DNA of 64,000 nucleotides, taken from positions 186,001 to 250,000 of the forward strand of contig MAAR01000017.1 in the NCBI GenBank assembly GCA_002162765.1, in the 5' to 3' direction. Of this stretch, positions 36,021 through 45,826 are shown in pieces; position 1 is the stretch's first letter, and each line of letters starts with the position of its first letter. Source of the DNA: Flavobacteriales bacterium 34_180_T64 (GTDB taxonomy: Bacteria; Bacteroidota; Bacteroidia; Flavobacteriales; Flavobacteriaceae). A model generated the notes under the pieces. The model saw only the letters and a program-made list of their open reading frames with translations, had not been told where the DNA came from and did no database searches. The translations under genes and the position numbers were made by a program.

Positions 36021-38090
36021 TTAATTATAAAAGTATAGGTTATCGATATATACTGTAATACTTGCATCATCTGGAACCAAATTGTCAAAAAGAATTTGGG
36101 TTAATTGAGATCTATCCATAGCAAAATCATCTAATGCAATATCTACACTAACCCATGCACCTAAAGTTACAGTTCCAACAGACTCTATATCTTCATCACC
36201 ATTTACAGTATTTACAAGTTTTATACCTAGCTCAGAAGCATCCGAGGACCAATAATCAAAATGAACATGGGTCATAGCTGTCAAATCAGTAGGGTTATCA
36301 TAATCAGTAACTATACCTGTAAAGTCCAAATCAAAGTACTTTATAGTATTATTGCCTTCAATCTGAATTTCTTCAAACCCTGAGCCTGACCATCCCGTTG
36401 GCAATTCAGTTACTGTAATTGGTGTATAAGAATCGCTATAAATTGAAATTACATTAGCGGTATCTATTGTTGGTATAGGTGCTTCAGTAACTGGCTCATT
36501 TAGCACTCCCGCCGAAAAATATAAATTATCAATATATACAGTAATACTTGCATCATCTGGAACCAAATTATCAAAAAGTATTTGGGTTAATTGGGATCTA
36601 TCCATCGCAAAATCATCTAATGGAATAACTACACTAACCCATTCACCTAAAGTCACTGTTCCAACAGACTCTATATCTTCATCTCCATTTACTGTATTCA
36701 CGAGTTTTATGCCCAGTTCTGAAGCATCTGCAGTCCAGTAATCAAAATGCACGGTATTCATCGCTGTTAAATCTGTAGGATTTCCATAATCAGTAACTAT
36801 ACCTGTAAAATCTAAATTAGCATACTTTATAGTATTATTTCCTTCAATCTGTATTTCTTCAAAACCGGATCCCGACCAAGCCGTTGGAAATTCAGTTACT
36901 GTTATTGGTGTATAAGTATCACTATATATTGCTATAACGTCTACTGGATCTGCAGTTGGTAATGGAGCTGCAACCAAAGGTATGGTGGGTGTGTCAACAT
37001 AAAAATATAAATTATCAATAAATACAGTTATACTTGAATCATCAGGAATTAAATTATCAAAAAGAAGCTGAGTTACTTGAGATCTATCCATGTCAAAATC
37101 ATTTAAAGCAATATCTATACTAACCCATTCACCTTGTACGACAGTCCCAACAGATTCAATATCTTCTTGACCGCTTACAGTATTAACAATTTTAAAACCT
37201 AGTTCAACTCCATCAGTAGTCCAGTAATCAAAATGAACATAATCCATCGTAGTTAAATTTGTTGGATTTCCATAATCTGTGACAATGCCTGTAAAATCTA
37301 AATCAAAGTATTGTATAATATTATCTCCTTCAACTTGAATTTCATCAAAACCGGAGCCTGACCAAGCCGTTGGCAATTCAGTTACTGTTATTGGTGTATA
37401 AGCATCACTATATATAGAAATTACATTAGGTGCGGGTCTTGTTGGAACTGGAGCAGGAACTACTGGCTGCAATATTTCTGTTACTTCAAAGGCTTCTTCA
37501 ACATATTGTGTAGTCTCTATTGCGGCACTAAATGCAGTTATTGTAATCGTATAGATTCCTGCATCATTATAAATAAATGAAATTGGTTCTTCTATGTTTG
37601 ACATCATTGTTGTGCCAGCAAGATCTCCAAAATCAACTTCATAACTTAATGCAAATTCTGCAGAAGCGGTTATATTAACTTGTTTTGAAACTGCTGCATC
37701 ATTTTCAACAGTGACCATTAAATCCTGCGGTGCTTGAAATGACACTATTATTGACTGTACAATTGTTGTTGTTAATCCGTTTAATCCAATAGCTGTAATG
37801 GTAGCCTCGAAAGTTCCTTCCTCATAAATGTGACTTACACTATTTCCTGGATTAATTCCATCAGCAGGTTCTGATTGATCACCAAATCCTATTTTAAAGT
37901 TAGTAACCCCTTCACCTAATGGAGTAATTGTCACTAAACCTGTGTTATCTTGCGTAACTACTACATTTGCAGATATATTTGTTGGAGCTTCTATGCTATT
38001 AACAAAATCTGAACTATCGTCGTCTTGTGAACAACTATAAATCGCTAGTACTAAAAGACAAATACTAAATACATATTTTACTATTTTCAT
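36021..38090 (-). CDS. Surface glycan-binding lipoprotein with three repeat modules
   Basis: A 689-residue lipoprotein (lipobox AIYSC, Cys20) occupying the SusE/F position after susD. Two PKD-like domains (about 35-205; FKIGFGDQSEPADG, SYEVDFGDLAGTT) are followed by three copies of a ~163-residue beta-sandwich (about 215-370, 377-535, 535-689). Each opens with VISIYSDxYTPITVTELPT and contains VHFDYW and a final VTVYIDNLYF-type strand, as in carbohydrate-binding jelly rolls. The second and third copies are almost identical, so duplication was recent. The likely role is capture of laminarin at the surface by avidity. No catalytic residues were found. Spacing to susD is 18 bases, to GH16 11 bases. 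Confidence 0.82.
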   Translation of the reverse strand: MKIVKYVFSICLLVLAIYSCSQDDDSSDFVNSIEAPTNISANVVVTQDNTGLVTITPLGEGVTNFKIGFGDQSEPADGINPGNSVSHIYEEGTFEATITAIGLNGLTTTIVQSIIVSFQAPQDLMVTVENDAAVSKQVNITASAEFALSYEVDFGDLAGTTMMSNIEEPISFIYNDAGIYTITITAFSAAIETTQYVEEAFEVTEILQPVVPAPVPTRPAPNVISIYSDAYTPITVTELPTAWSGSGFDEIQVEGDNIIQYFDLDFTGIVTDYGNPTNLTTMDYVHFDYWTTDGVELGFKIVNTVSGQEDIESVGTVVQGEWVSIDIALNDFDMDRSQVTQLLFDNLIPDDSSITVFIDNLYFYVDTPTIPLVAAPLPTADPVDVIAIYSDTYTPITVTEFPTAWSGSGFEEIQIEGNNTIKYANLDFTGIVTDYGNPTDLTAMNTVHFDYWTADASELGIKLVNTVNGDEDIESVGTVTLGEWVSVVIPLDDFAMDRSQLTQILFDNLVPDDASITVYIDNLYFSAGVLNEPVTEAPIPTIDTANVISIYSDSYTPITVTELPTGWSGSGFEEIQIEGNNTIKYFDLDFTGIVTDYDNPTDLTAMTHVHFDYWSSDASELGIKLVNTVNGDEDIESVGTVTLGAWVSVDIALDDFAMDRSQLTQILFDNLVPDDASITVYIDNLYFYN
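36039..37440 (-). repeat. Three ~485-base coding repeats
   Basis: The three glycan-binding modules are also repeated at DNA level: for example atacttgcatcatctggaac recurs near 36057 and 36541, and a diverged form (atacttgaatcatcaggaat) near 37030. The first two (C-terminal in the protein) are the most alike. Such long direct repeats could recombine and change module number. Confidence 0.85.
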
Positions 38091-38108
38091 TTTTCCAATT
38101 TTTATTTT

Positions 38109-39566
38109 TTAATATCCTGTGTTTTGAGGCCAGTTATTTCCTGCTAACTCGATTTCAATTCTAGGAAGAGGAAACAACACATTTTTTGGTGTAAAGTTTG
38201 GTATAGAGTTCGTTTGACCAGTTCTAACTTGGTCAAAAAAGCGATGACCTTCACCTGCCAATTCTAATCGTCTTTCGCTAAATATATCTTGAGTTAAATT
38301 ATTACCTGAGGTTTGAATGTCATCCAATCCTGCTCTGTCTCTTACTAGGTTAACATAATCTCTTGCTTTTACATCATCAAGCCCACCTCTATTGAAAGCT
38401 TCTGCTGCCATCAATAAAACATCTGAATATCTAATAGCACGATAATTATTACTATGCGTTAAATTTTGATCGTTTTGATTTGCTTCAGCATAAGGAATGT
38501 ATTTTTTGTTATAAAAACCTGTATAATCAAGTGTATTACCAAGACTAAATGTAACATTTGGTCTTTCTAAAACAAAAGCATCCATGTTTAATATGGAGAC
38601 ATCACGTCTTATATCATCTGCAGAATACGAATTATATAATTCTTCTGTAGGAGGGTTAAAAGCAAATCCTTTAGTAAATGGGCCATAGTCACCACCAGAA
38701 AATTTAGGACCCATAAATCCAACTGCTACGTTTCCTTCAACGCATTGGAAACAGTCAAAACTTCCACCTTCACCACCGAAATATTGTACTTCGAATACAG
38801 ATTCTGAATTGTTTTCATTTGAATTTAAAAATATAATTCCAAAATCTTGTACCAATTGATATTGACCAGAGTTAATCACCTGATCAAGAGCTATAGCTGC
38901 TTCATCAAATTTGTCTTGATATAAATATATTTTTCCTAATAATGCTAATGCAGCTCCTTTTGTTGCTCTTCCACTTTGACCTTGTTGCCAAGGAAGGTTA
39001 TTTATTGCAGAAAGTAAATCTGTTTCAAGTCGTGCATAAACTTGTGCTTTAGGTGCTCTATCTATGGATTGCGATTCTTCGATAGAAATTCTACCGTCAA
39101 CATACAATGGTACATCTCCAAAAAACTTTACCAATTCAAAATAGTAATAAGATCTTAAAAATAGATTTTCAGCTAGTATTTGATCTTTACCTTCGAAATC
39201 AATTCTATCTTGAAATTCAACTATATAATTGGCACGACTAATTCCTGCATACATCCATTGAAATATATTTCGCAGAGCACCATTATCTGCAGTATGCGTC
39301 ATATCATCAATTTGCTGCCAATCTAGAACATCAGTTGGCGAATCTCCACCACATAAGCTATTATCTGATGCTATTTCGCCTAATATATTATTAAGATACG
39401 TTGTTGATAATAAATCATAAACACCTACCAAAGCATCTTCATAATCTGACTTTGAATTGAAATAATTCTCAGTATTTTCTTGACCTTCTGGTAAAATCTC
39501 TAAATAATCTTCACATGACATGCATGTCATGATTAATACTATAGCTGTTATTTTTTTAAAATTCAT
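38109..39566 (-). CDS. susD: SusD/RagB-family glycan-binding lipoprotein
   Basis: A 485-residue outer-membrane lipoprotein (lipobox MTCMSC, Cys18). The family fold is clear: DYLEILPEGQENTENYFNSK after the lipobox, helical TPR-like segments (RNIFQWMYAGISRANYIVEF; RAPKAQVYARLETDLLSAI; TKGAALALLGKIYLYQDKFDEA), and the C-terminal NYRAIRYSDVLLMAAEAFNRGG and ERRLELAGEGHRFFDQVRTG motifs. It forms the lid of the SusC channel and binds the glucan at the surface. Gap to susC is 10 bases. The signal-peptide region contains an 18-base perfect DNA palindrome (39514-39531). Confidence 0.95.
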   Translation of the reverse strand: MNFKKITAIVLIMTCMSCEDYLEILPEGQENTENYFNSKSDYEDALVGVYDLLSTTYLNNILGEIASDNSLCGGDSPTDVLDWQQIDDMTHTADNGALRNIFQWMYAGISRANYIVEFQDRIDFEGKDQILAENLFLRSYYYFELVKFFGDVPLYVDGRISIEESQSIDRAPKAQVYARLETDLLSAINNLPWQQGQSGRATKGAALALLGKIYLYQDKFDEAAIALDQVINSGQYQLVQDFGIIFLNSNENNSESVFEVQYFGGEGGSFDCFQCVEGNVAVGFMGPKFSGGDYGPFTKGFAFNPPTEELYNSYSADDIRRDVSILNMDAFVLERPNVTFSLGNTLDYTGFYNKKYIPYAEANQNDQNLTHSNNYRAIRYSDVLLMAAEAFNRGGLDDVKARDYVNLVRDRAGLDDIQTSGNNLTQDIFSERRLELAGEGHRFFDQVRTGQTNSIPNFTPKNVLFPLPRIEIELAGNNWPQNTGY

Positions 39567-39576
39567 ATGTCTTAAA

Positions 39577-42500
39577 TTAAAATGAAATATTAATACCTGT
39601 TGTAAAAGTTCTTGCCTGTGGATACTGCCCTAGATCTACACCTGCTCCTAATGGACTACCATTTGACACATCTGGATTATAACCTTTATATTTAGTAAAC
39701 GTATATAAATTATTAACTGCGAAATAAATTCTGAATGTATCTAGATGAAGTTTTTCTGATACCTCTTTTGGAAGTGAATAACCCAACTGAATATTCTGGA
39801 TTCTCAAATAAGATCCATCTTCCACGAAAAATGAAGAAAACAAGTAATTATTAGATGCTGTACTTGAAGCACGAGGAACTGAATTTGATGTTCCTTCTCC
39901 TGTCCATCTATTTGCATAAAAACTTGGTTTGTTACTATAGGTTAAAAATCTTTCATAACTACGGGCAATATCATTACCTATTGATGCATATAGTGACATT
40001 CCGAAATCTAATTGCTTATAGTTAATGTTTAAATTGAATCCCATAGTATAATCTGGAATAGGGTTACCAATAACTGTTTGGTCGTCACTACTACCATACT
40101 CTATGCTACCATCTCCATCTACATCAACATATCTTATATCACCAGGACTTGCATTGGCTTGAAATGGTGCATCTAAATTATTTATTGCTCCATCATTATT
40201 TGTATCTGTATTTAAAGCATCAATTTCAGCTTGGTTTTGATAAATTCCATCCGTTTGAAGTCCGTAAAACACACCAATTGGCAAACCTGTTTGGAAACGA
40301 GATGTTGTTTGGTTTAGCCCGAAAAGACCTCCGGGAATAAATCCAGCGGCATTATTAACTTTAAGTGCTTTATTTTTAATACTTGTAATTGTATAACCTA
40401 CGCTAACATTAAAATCATCATTAAAATCATGCTTATAGCTAAGGCTTAAATCAATTCCTTTGTTTTCTATTGTACCTGCATTTACAAAAGGCGCAGAACT
40501 ACCACCTGCAGTAGACCCTAGAAGTCCAGAAACCTCAGGAACTAGTAGTAAGTCTTCAGTGGTTTTTTTATAATAGTCAACTGTTACGTCTAACTTATTA
40601 TTAAAGAGACCTAAATCTACACCAATATTTGTTTGTGTATTTGTTTCCCATCTCAAATCAGGATTAGCCAATGCACCTACAGCATTACCAAATGATAATA
40701 AATCATTAAAAGGGTAAGTAGCCTCTCCAGTTGTCCCTTGCAGAAGACCTAACCATCTGTAATTACCAATTTTGTCATTACCTGTAATTCCCCAACTTCC
40801 TCTAATTTTTAATTTATTAATAATATCTACATTAAAAAAGTCTTCGTTACTCACTAACCAACCAGCAGAAATAGAAGGAAAATTACCTATTCTATTATTA
40901 GGTCCAAATTTTGTCGAAGCATCACGTCTCACCATTGCGGAAAATATATACTTGCCTTCATAATCATACTGAATACGCCCAAAAAATGAATACCATCTGT
41001 TTTCATTTCTACCATCTGCAGATGTGACTAAACTCGTGGTTACTTCACCATCTACAACTTGAATTATAGAACTAGAATTCCCTAAATAAGCATTATCCCA
41101 AACTTCGGGACCGCTGTTTAAAGGTCCAGATCCGAAAAATCCCTTATATATCTCACTTCGAATAGATGTTCCTAAGAGCACATTAAAATTGTGCTTATCA
41201 TTAAAAGATTTACTGTAATCTATAAAATTCTCCCAAGTATAATCGAACGAATGTTGCCTATTTTCTGCAACTGAACTATATAAATCCCTTATCCCATCAT
41301 CATTTCTATCAAGATCAAAGGTTTCTACATTATTAACATCTAACTGTACATTGTTTACTACTTTTCCTGCACCATAATATGAAAGTGGAGAATATGATCT
41401 TCCACCAAAATCTGAATAATTGAAATTAAGTCTTGATGTAGCTTTTAAATCATCTATTATATCATATTCTAATTCAATCTTACCAGTAAATCGATCAGCA
41501 AAACCTTCATTAAATGTATTATTTATAAGAGCAAGTGGGTTTATTATCTCGATACCCTGTTCTTGTCCAATATAAGCATATCCTCCAGAAATGTTGGAGG
41601 GTGTAGAGTCATCAAAAACGGGTGTTAGAGGTGAGGCATTTAAGGCATAGTATAAAGTAGAACCTCTTCCTCCCTCTGGAATTCCCTTACTTCTTATATT
41701 AGTATATAATAAAAATGTATTTAACTTTAACTTCTTAGAAATATCTACCCCAAAGTTATTTTTAATCGTCCATCTTTGATAATTGGACTTATCACTCGCA
41801 ATGATACCGTCTTGATCAAAATAACTAGCGCTAAACCCAAAAGTTGTAGTTTCTGAACCACCCGTAATACCAATATTATGATTAAACATTGCTGCTCGCT
41901 CGAATAATTCATCCTGCCAATCTGTATTGGTATCTAAATTCTGTAAGTTTGGATAAGGTAACGGATTGCCATCTGCAGCTTCAGTTTCATTAACATATAC
42001 CGCATATTCGAAATTATTTAACAAGTCAATTTGATTATCTGATTCTTGAATAGTATAGTAAGAGTTGTAAGAAAATTTTGTCTTTCTATTTTTCTTACCA
42101 GTTTTTGTAGTGATAAGAATAACTCCATTTGCCCCTTGTACTCCATAAATTGCAGAACTAGCATCTTTAATAATATCCATTTTTTCAATATCATTTGGAT
42201 CAATAATACTTAAGTCATTACCAATATTTACGCCATCAACGATTACCAATGGGGAATTATCACCATTAGTAGTTATACCTCTAATTCTAATATTTAGTGA
42301 TGCACCAGGAGAACCTGAGTTTGCGTTAACTTGAACTCCCGCAGCATTTCCTCTTAATGCTTCTTCAATTCTTGTTGGATTAGTTTCAACAATTTTTTCA
42401 GCATCAATACTAGAATAAGCTCCTGTTACTAATTCTTTTCGTTGTGAACCATATCCAATAACTACCACTTCGCCTAACGTTTCTGCGTCTTCCTCCATTA

Positions 42501-42774
42501 TAACATTGATAGGTTGCGCATCAGTTACAGTGACTTCTTGAGTCTGAAATCCTATGTATGAAAATACAAGAATTGAATTTATAGGAACATCATTAATGGT
42601 GTACTTTCCATCGAAATCTGTCGACGTACCAGTAGAAGTTCCTTTCACAATAACATTTACACCAGGTAAAGGAATGTTCATGTTATCTACAACAGTTCCA
42701 GAAACAGAAACATTTTGACTGAACGAAAATGCTGTAATACCTAAAAGTGTAAGGAATAAAAATTTTGATTTCAT
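39577..42774 (-). CDS. susC: SusC/RagA-family TonB-dependent transporter
   Basis: A 1065-residue outer-membrane transporter. Signal peptide MKSKFLFLTLLGITAFSFSQ; carboxypeptidase-regulatory-like domain (about 22-95, VSGTVVDNMNIPLPGVNVIVKG); plug (about 115-225, with VIGYGSQRKELVTGAYSSI and DASSAIYGVQGANGVILITTK, the SusC signature); then the 22-strand barrel ending in a terminal aromatic ISF. No STN domain, so no sigma/anti-sigma signalling is expected. It imports laminarin oligosaccharides with the SusD protein encoded next to it. First gene of the operon; regulator gene lies upstream on the same strand. Confidence 0.96.
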   Translation of the reverse strand: MKSKFLFLTLLGITAFSFSQNVSVSGTVVDNMNIPLPGVNVIVKGTSTGTSTDFDGKYTINDVPINSILVFSYIGFQTQEVTVTDAQPINVIMEEDAETLGEVVVIGYGSQRKELVTGAYSSIDAEKIVETNPTRIEEALRGNAAGVQVNANSGSPGASLNIRIRGITTNGDNSPLVIVDGVNIGNDLSIIDPNDIEKMDIIKDASSAIYGVQGANGVILITTKTGKKNRKTKFSYNSYYTIQESDNQIDLLNNFEYAVYVNETEAADGNPLPYPNLQNLDTNTDWQDELFERAAMFNHNIGITGGSETTTFGFSASYFDQDGIIASDKSNYQRWTIKNNFGVDISKKLKLNTFLLYTNIRSKGIPEGGRGSTLYYALNASPLTPVFDDSTPSNISGGYAYIGQEQGIEIINPLALINNTFNEGFADRFTGKIELEYDIIDDLKATSRLNFNYSDFGGRSYSPLSYYGAGKVVNNVQLDVNNVETFDLDRNDDGIRDLYSSVAENRQHSFDYTWENFIDYSKSFNDKHNFNVLLGTSIRSEIYKGFFGSGPLNSGPEVWDNAYLGNSSSIIQVVDGEVTTSLVTSADGRNENRWYSFFGRIQYDYEGKYIFSAMVRRDASTKFGPNNRIGNFPSISAGWLVSNEDFFNVDIINKLKIRGSWGITGNDKIGNYRWLGLLQGTTGEATYPFNDLLSFGNAVGALANPDLRWETNTQTNIGVDLGLFNNKLDVTVDYYKKTTEDLLLVPEVSGLLGSTAGGSSAPFVNAGTIENKGIDLSLSYKHDFNDDFNVSVGYTITSIKNKALKVNNAAGFIPGGLFGLNQTTSRFQTGLPIGVFYGLQTDGIYQNQAEIDALNTDTNNDGAINNLDAPFQANASPGDIRYVDVDGDGSIEYGSSDDQTVIGNPIPDYTMGFNLNINYKQLDFGMSLYASIGNDIARSYERFLTYSNKPSFYANRWTGEGTSNSVPRASSTASNNYLFSSFFVEDGSYLRIQNIQLGYSLPKEVSEKLHLDTFRIYFAVNNLYTFTKYKGYNPDVSNGSPLGAGVDLGQYPQARTFTTGINISF

Positions 42775-42824
42775 AGTTATAAAACTTTATATGGTAAACT
42801 TATCGCATAAAATTCACGAATCCT

Positions 42825-42832
42825 CAAAATTA
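42825..42832 (-). promoter_or_regulatory. TAnnTTTG -7 box of the susC operon
   Basis: The minus strand reads TAATTTTG about 50 bases before the susC start, with a TATTG about 19-21 bases further upstream in the -33 position. This fits the Bacteroidota promoter pattern. A second TAATTTTG lies slightly further upstream. Motif-based inference. Confidence 0.5.
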
Positions 42833-42925
42833 GGCACAACAAAAAATATACAATACAAAATTAAGCAGGGTTTTTTGCTGATTTCTCAATAAACAAGGTC
42901 GTGATATTGAAGATTATTATCAATA

Positions 42926-42970
42926 ATTACCACCGCTAATTTTATTAATTTGGCTATCTGTTGTGGTAAT
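42926..42970. promoter_or_regulatory. Wide inverted repeat upstream of susC
   Basis: attaccac (42926-42933) and gtggtaat (42963-42970) are perfect complements separated by 29 bases, between the end of the regulator gene and the susC promoter. Arm spacing centre to centre is about 3.5 helical turns, possible for a dimeric activator. It is a candidate binding site for the linked regulator; no proof. Confidence 0.35.
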
Positions 42971-43000
42971 GTATGGGTAAAAACGACTAGTGTTGTGTAA

Positions 43001-45826
43001 TTATATTTCGAGAATATAGTTTGTTAAGCTTGACTCATGAGGAAGACACATTTTTTTTCGCAAACGATATCGCTTTACTTCTACACTTCTCGGAGATATA
43101 TTTAAAAGTGGTGCGATTTCTTTGGACGATAGATTTAACCTAAGATATGCACAAAGTCTTAAATCATTTGGAGTTAAAGTAGAATGAAAACCCTTTATCT
43201 TTTTCAAAAAATCTTTATCTGCATTATTAAAGGCTTCTTGAAACAATTTCCAGTCGTCTGTATTGTTTAAATTTTTATCAATAATTTTTATAACAGGCTT
43301 TACATTGTTAATATCAACAACACTATTTAATTCTTTTTTTATTGTATTTAAAAATTCATTCTTATTTATTAAACTCATTGTTGATATCGCTAGTTCTCTA
43401 TTTTTACTATCAATATCATGTTGCAATTTTTCATTCTTAAAACCCATCAATTGTTGTTCATTTTCCAATTTTTTAAGTTCTAATTCTCTTTCTGTTATTT
43501 CAAGAAGTTTCTCCCTTTGTCTTTTATAGTATCTTTTATAAGCCGTATGTATTAAGAAAACTAACACAATTACACCAAGAAAATATAATATAAGCATGGT
43601 ATTAGTGAGATGCCATGGCTTATCAATTGAAAAATTATACGAAGCAATATTAGTTGTTTGTTTATTTCCCACTCTTGCTTTCACATTAAATGTATAATCT
43701 CCATGAGGCAAGTTTTTAAAAGATTCACTAGAGTTTGTTGACCAATCACTCCACCGATTATAAATTCCATCCAATTGATATTGATACTCGACAATATGGT
43801 ATTTATCAAATTCTGGTACAGAATAGCTGAAAACTATGTTGTTTTTTTTATTTGCAAATTGACCAGCAACGGATTTATTAACACCCGAAGGGGTTTGATT
43901 AAGTGCATTATTAGTAATTGTATTAAGAGTTACTTCGCGACTTTGCCTATTTAGCCTATTTAGCCTATTTAAATCTATAATGATAAAACCAAAAGAAGTT
44001 CCAAATAAATAGCTCTGATTTCCTATAAAAGTAATATTCTCATACCCTGTCTTACTCTCTCTTAACGAATTAGACAATCCTATAGCTTGAATACTCGGCT
44101 CTTCGCTTAATTTTCCAGGTGATAAATAGTTGATTCTTCGATTTGTAAAATTCCACAATTTATTAGAAGTATTATCTTTTACAAGTTTTCCCGATGTATA
44201 AATTTGTTGTTCAAATAAACTACTATATATCAAATCCTTTTCGAACCGTTGAAGAGATTCATTATATATAAAAACACCATCTTTAGACGCATAAAGAATC
44301 TCGTCTAAATACTTTATTAAACTAGAATGTAATCCTTTTTTAACACTTGCTTCTTCAACTAGCTTCACAACCTTCATATAGTCATCGTCAACCATTATTC
44401 TATAAACTCCTTTGTACTCATGACTAACAAAAATTTCATATTCTTTATACCATTCAACAAATCTTGAAGCATTATTAAATCCTTCTATTTTATTTCTAAA
44501 TTGCCAAACACCATTTTTATTTTCCAGAATATTTAACCCATCGTACTTCCCCTGTAATAGCAAATTATCTCGCCCTTCAATAGATTGAATATTCCACGTC
44601 CCTGAAGTTCTATCCACTATCGCAATTTCATCATCATTGACAATTAAAGTGCCAATATTATGACCACAAAACAAAGTTTCATCTATTAGTTCTAAACTCC
44701 ATACTTGTCCACTAGTTCCTTCAATAAATTTTAAAGAATCTAACGAATTTAATTTTCTAAAAAATAAGCCTTGATTAGTGCCTAAATATAAATTCTCATT
44801 ATGAACTGCTGATGCGTAAACCGTTCCAATCTCTCCCTTTTCATCGTAAAAAATGCTAAATGGTGAATTCACATTTATACAGCTAATACCGTTATCCAAA
44901 CCTAGCCAAATATTATTATCATTATCTTCAAAAACAGACAAAATAGTATTATTATTTAGACCTGTATTTTGATCAATTTGATAATTTATTTCTCCTTCAG
45001 GAGTCATGAGAAAAACACCATGAGAAATTGTTCCCAGCACAAAACTTTTATCGTGCAATTGTATACAGCTATATACGCTTACATCTTTTAGTTTTCCACT
45101 TGCGGAAATATCCCATTTAGTTAGCATGTTGTTTTCTAACATATAAAAACCTGCTTCTTGTGTTTCAAATAGAAGTTTATTTTTAAAACTAAACATATTG
45201 ACCACAATATTGTCTTTAACAATATTGTGGTCAGACACTTTAATTCCTTCTCCGTTTTCAATTTTATAAATTCCATCATTTAGCTTTTGAAAATAAATGG
45301 TTCCGTCTACCTTGAAAACTTCAGTTAATCGCGTCTTAGATTCAATAATTTTAAAACTCGAATCATTTGTATTATAGATGTAAATACGATTTAAAGATTG
45401 AAACAACACCCAATTATCCAATGAAATTATGCTCCAAAATTGTTCATCTTCTATTAGTGATGTTTGAATGTCTTTGGAAAGTGAGGTATATATTAATTTC
45501 CCAAAATTATTACTTTTCCAATATCCAAATTCCATATAGCAACCAGTATAAACCCTTTCATCAACAACATGAACAGATCGCATTATGGTTTTATTTGGCG
45601 AAGGATATAATTTCCAATTAGCTCCATTAAATTCTAATAGCCCTTCGTCATTCGCTATATAAATTAAGTTTTTTTTTGATTGAGATATTGCCCAGTTCTG
45701 ATTTTCACCCCCATACTGTTTAGGAGTAAATATTTCAATTGGAGGTAATTCCTGGGCCATAGTTTGACTAAACATCAAACCAAACAATAAAATAAACACT
45801 TGTGCTATAATTTTTTTAAACTTCAC
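43001..45826 (-). CDS. Membrane-tethered propeller/Y_Y_Y regulator with LuxR-type HTH
   Basis: A ~941-residue regulator in the SusR/hybrid-sensor style but without kinase domains. Order: signal peptide (VKFKKIIAQVFILLFGLMFS), a periplasmic seven-plus-seven bladed two-component-regulator propeller (about 30-640, with NNTILSVFEDNDNNIWLGLDNGI), a Y_Y_Y domain (about 680-745, VEYQYQLDGIYNRWSDW), one membrane helix (LTNTMLILYFLGVIVLVFLI), a coiled coil, and a C-terminal LuxR-type HTH (LTPNDLRLCAYLRLNLSSKE, SPRSVEVKRYRLRKKM). It likely binds glucan oligosaccharides in the periplasm and activates susC transcription. No ATG start exists: GTG at 45826 fits the signal peptide best; TTG at 45856 is the alternative. 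Confidence 0.88.
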   Translation of the reverse strand: MKFKKIIAQVFILLFGLMFSQTMAQELPPIEIFTPKQYGGENQNWAISQSKKNLIYIANDEGLLEFNGANWKLYPSPNKTIMRSVHVVDERVYTGCYMEFGYWKSNNFGKLIYTSLSKDIQTSLIEDEQFWSIISLDNWVLFQSLNRIYIYNTNDSSFKIIESKTRLTEVFKVDGTIYFQKLNDGIYKIENGEGIKVSDHNIVKDNIVVNMFSFKNKLLFETQEAGFYMLENNMLTKWDISASGKLKDVSVYSCIQLHDKSFVLGTISHGVFLMTPEGEINYQIDQNTGLNNNTILSVFEDNDNNIWLGLDNGISCINVNSPFSIFYDEKGEIGTVYASAVHNENLYLGTNQGLFFRKLNSLDSLKFIEGTSGQVWSLELIDETLFCGHNIGTLIVNDDEIAIVDRTSGTWNIQSIEGRDNLLLQGKYDGLNILENKNGVWQFRNKIEGFNNASRFVEWYKEYEIFVSHEYKGVYRIMVDDDYMKVVKLVEEASVKKGLHSSLIKYLDEILYASKDGVFIYNESLQRFEKDLIYSSLFEQQIYTSGKLVKDNTSNKLWNFTNRRINYLSPGKLSEEPSIQAIGLSNSLRESKTGYENITFIGNQSYLFGTSFGFIIIDLNRLNRLNRQSREVTLNTITNNALNQTPSGVNKSVAGQFANKKNNIVFSYSVPEFDKYHIVEYQYQLDGIYNRWSDWSTNSSESFKNLPHGDYTFNVKARVGNKQTTNIASYNFSIDKPWHLTNTMLILYFLGVIVLVFLIHTAYKRYYKRQREKLLEITERELELKKLENEQQLMGFKNEKLQHDIDSKNRELAISTMSLINKNEFLNTIKKELNSVVDINNVKPVIKIIDKNLNNTDDWKLFQEAFNNADKDFLKKIKGFHSTLTPNDLRLCAYLRLNLSSKEIAPLLNISPRSVEVKRYRLRKKMCLPHESSLTNYILEI
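43948..43973. repeat. 9-base tandem repeat in the regulator gene
   Basis: About three units of cctatttag in frame, encoding RLNRLNR-type repeats. Replication slippage would change length by three residues without breaking the frame. Confidence 0.7.
45200..45232. repeat. Perfect 14-base hairpin inside the regulator gene
   Basis: gaccacaatattgt (45200-45213) and acaatattgtggtc (45219-45232) with a 5-base loop, within the propeller-coding part. It encodes the SDHNIVKDNIVVN stretch. Confidence 0.8.
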
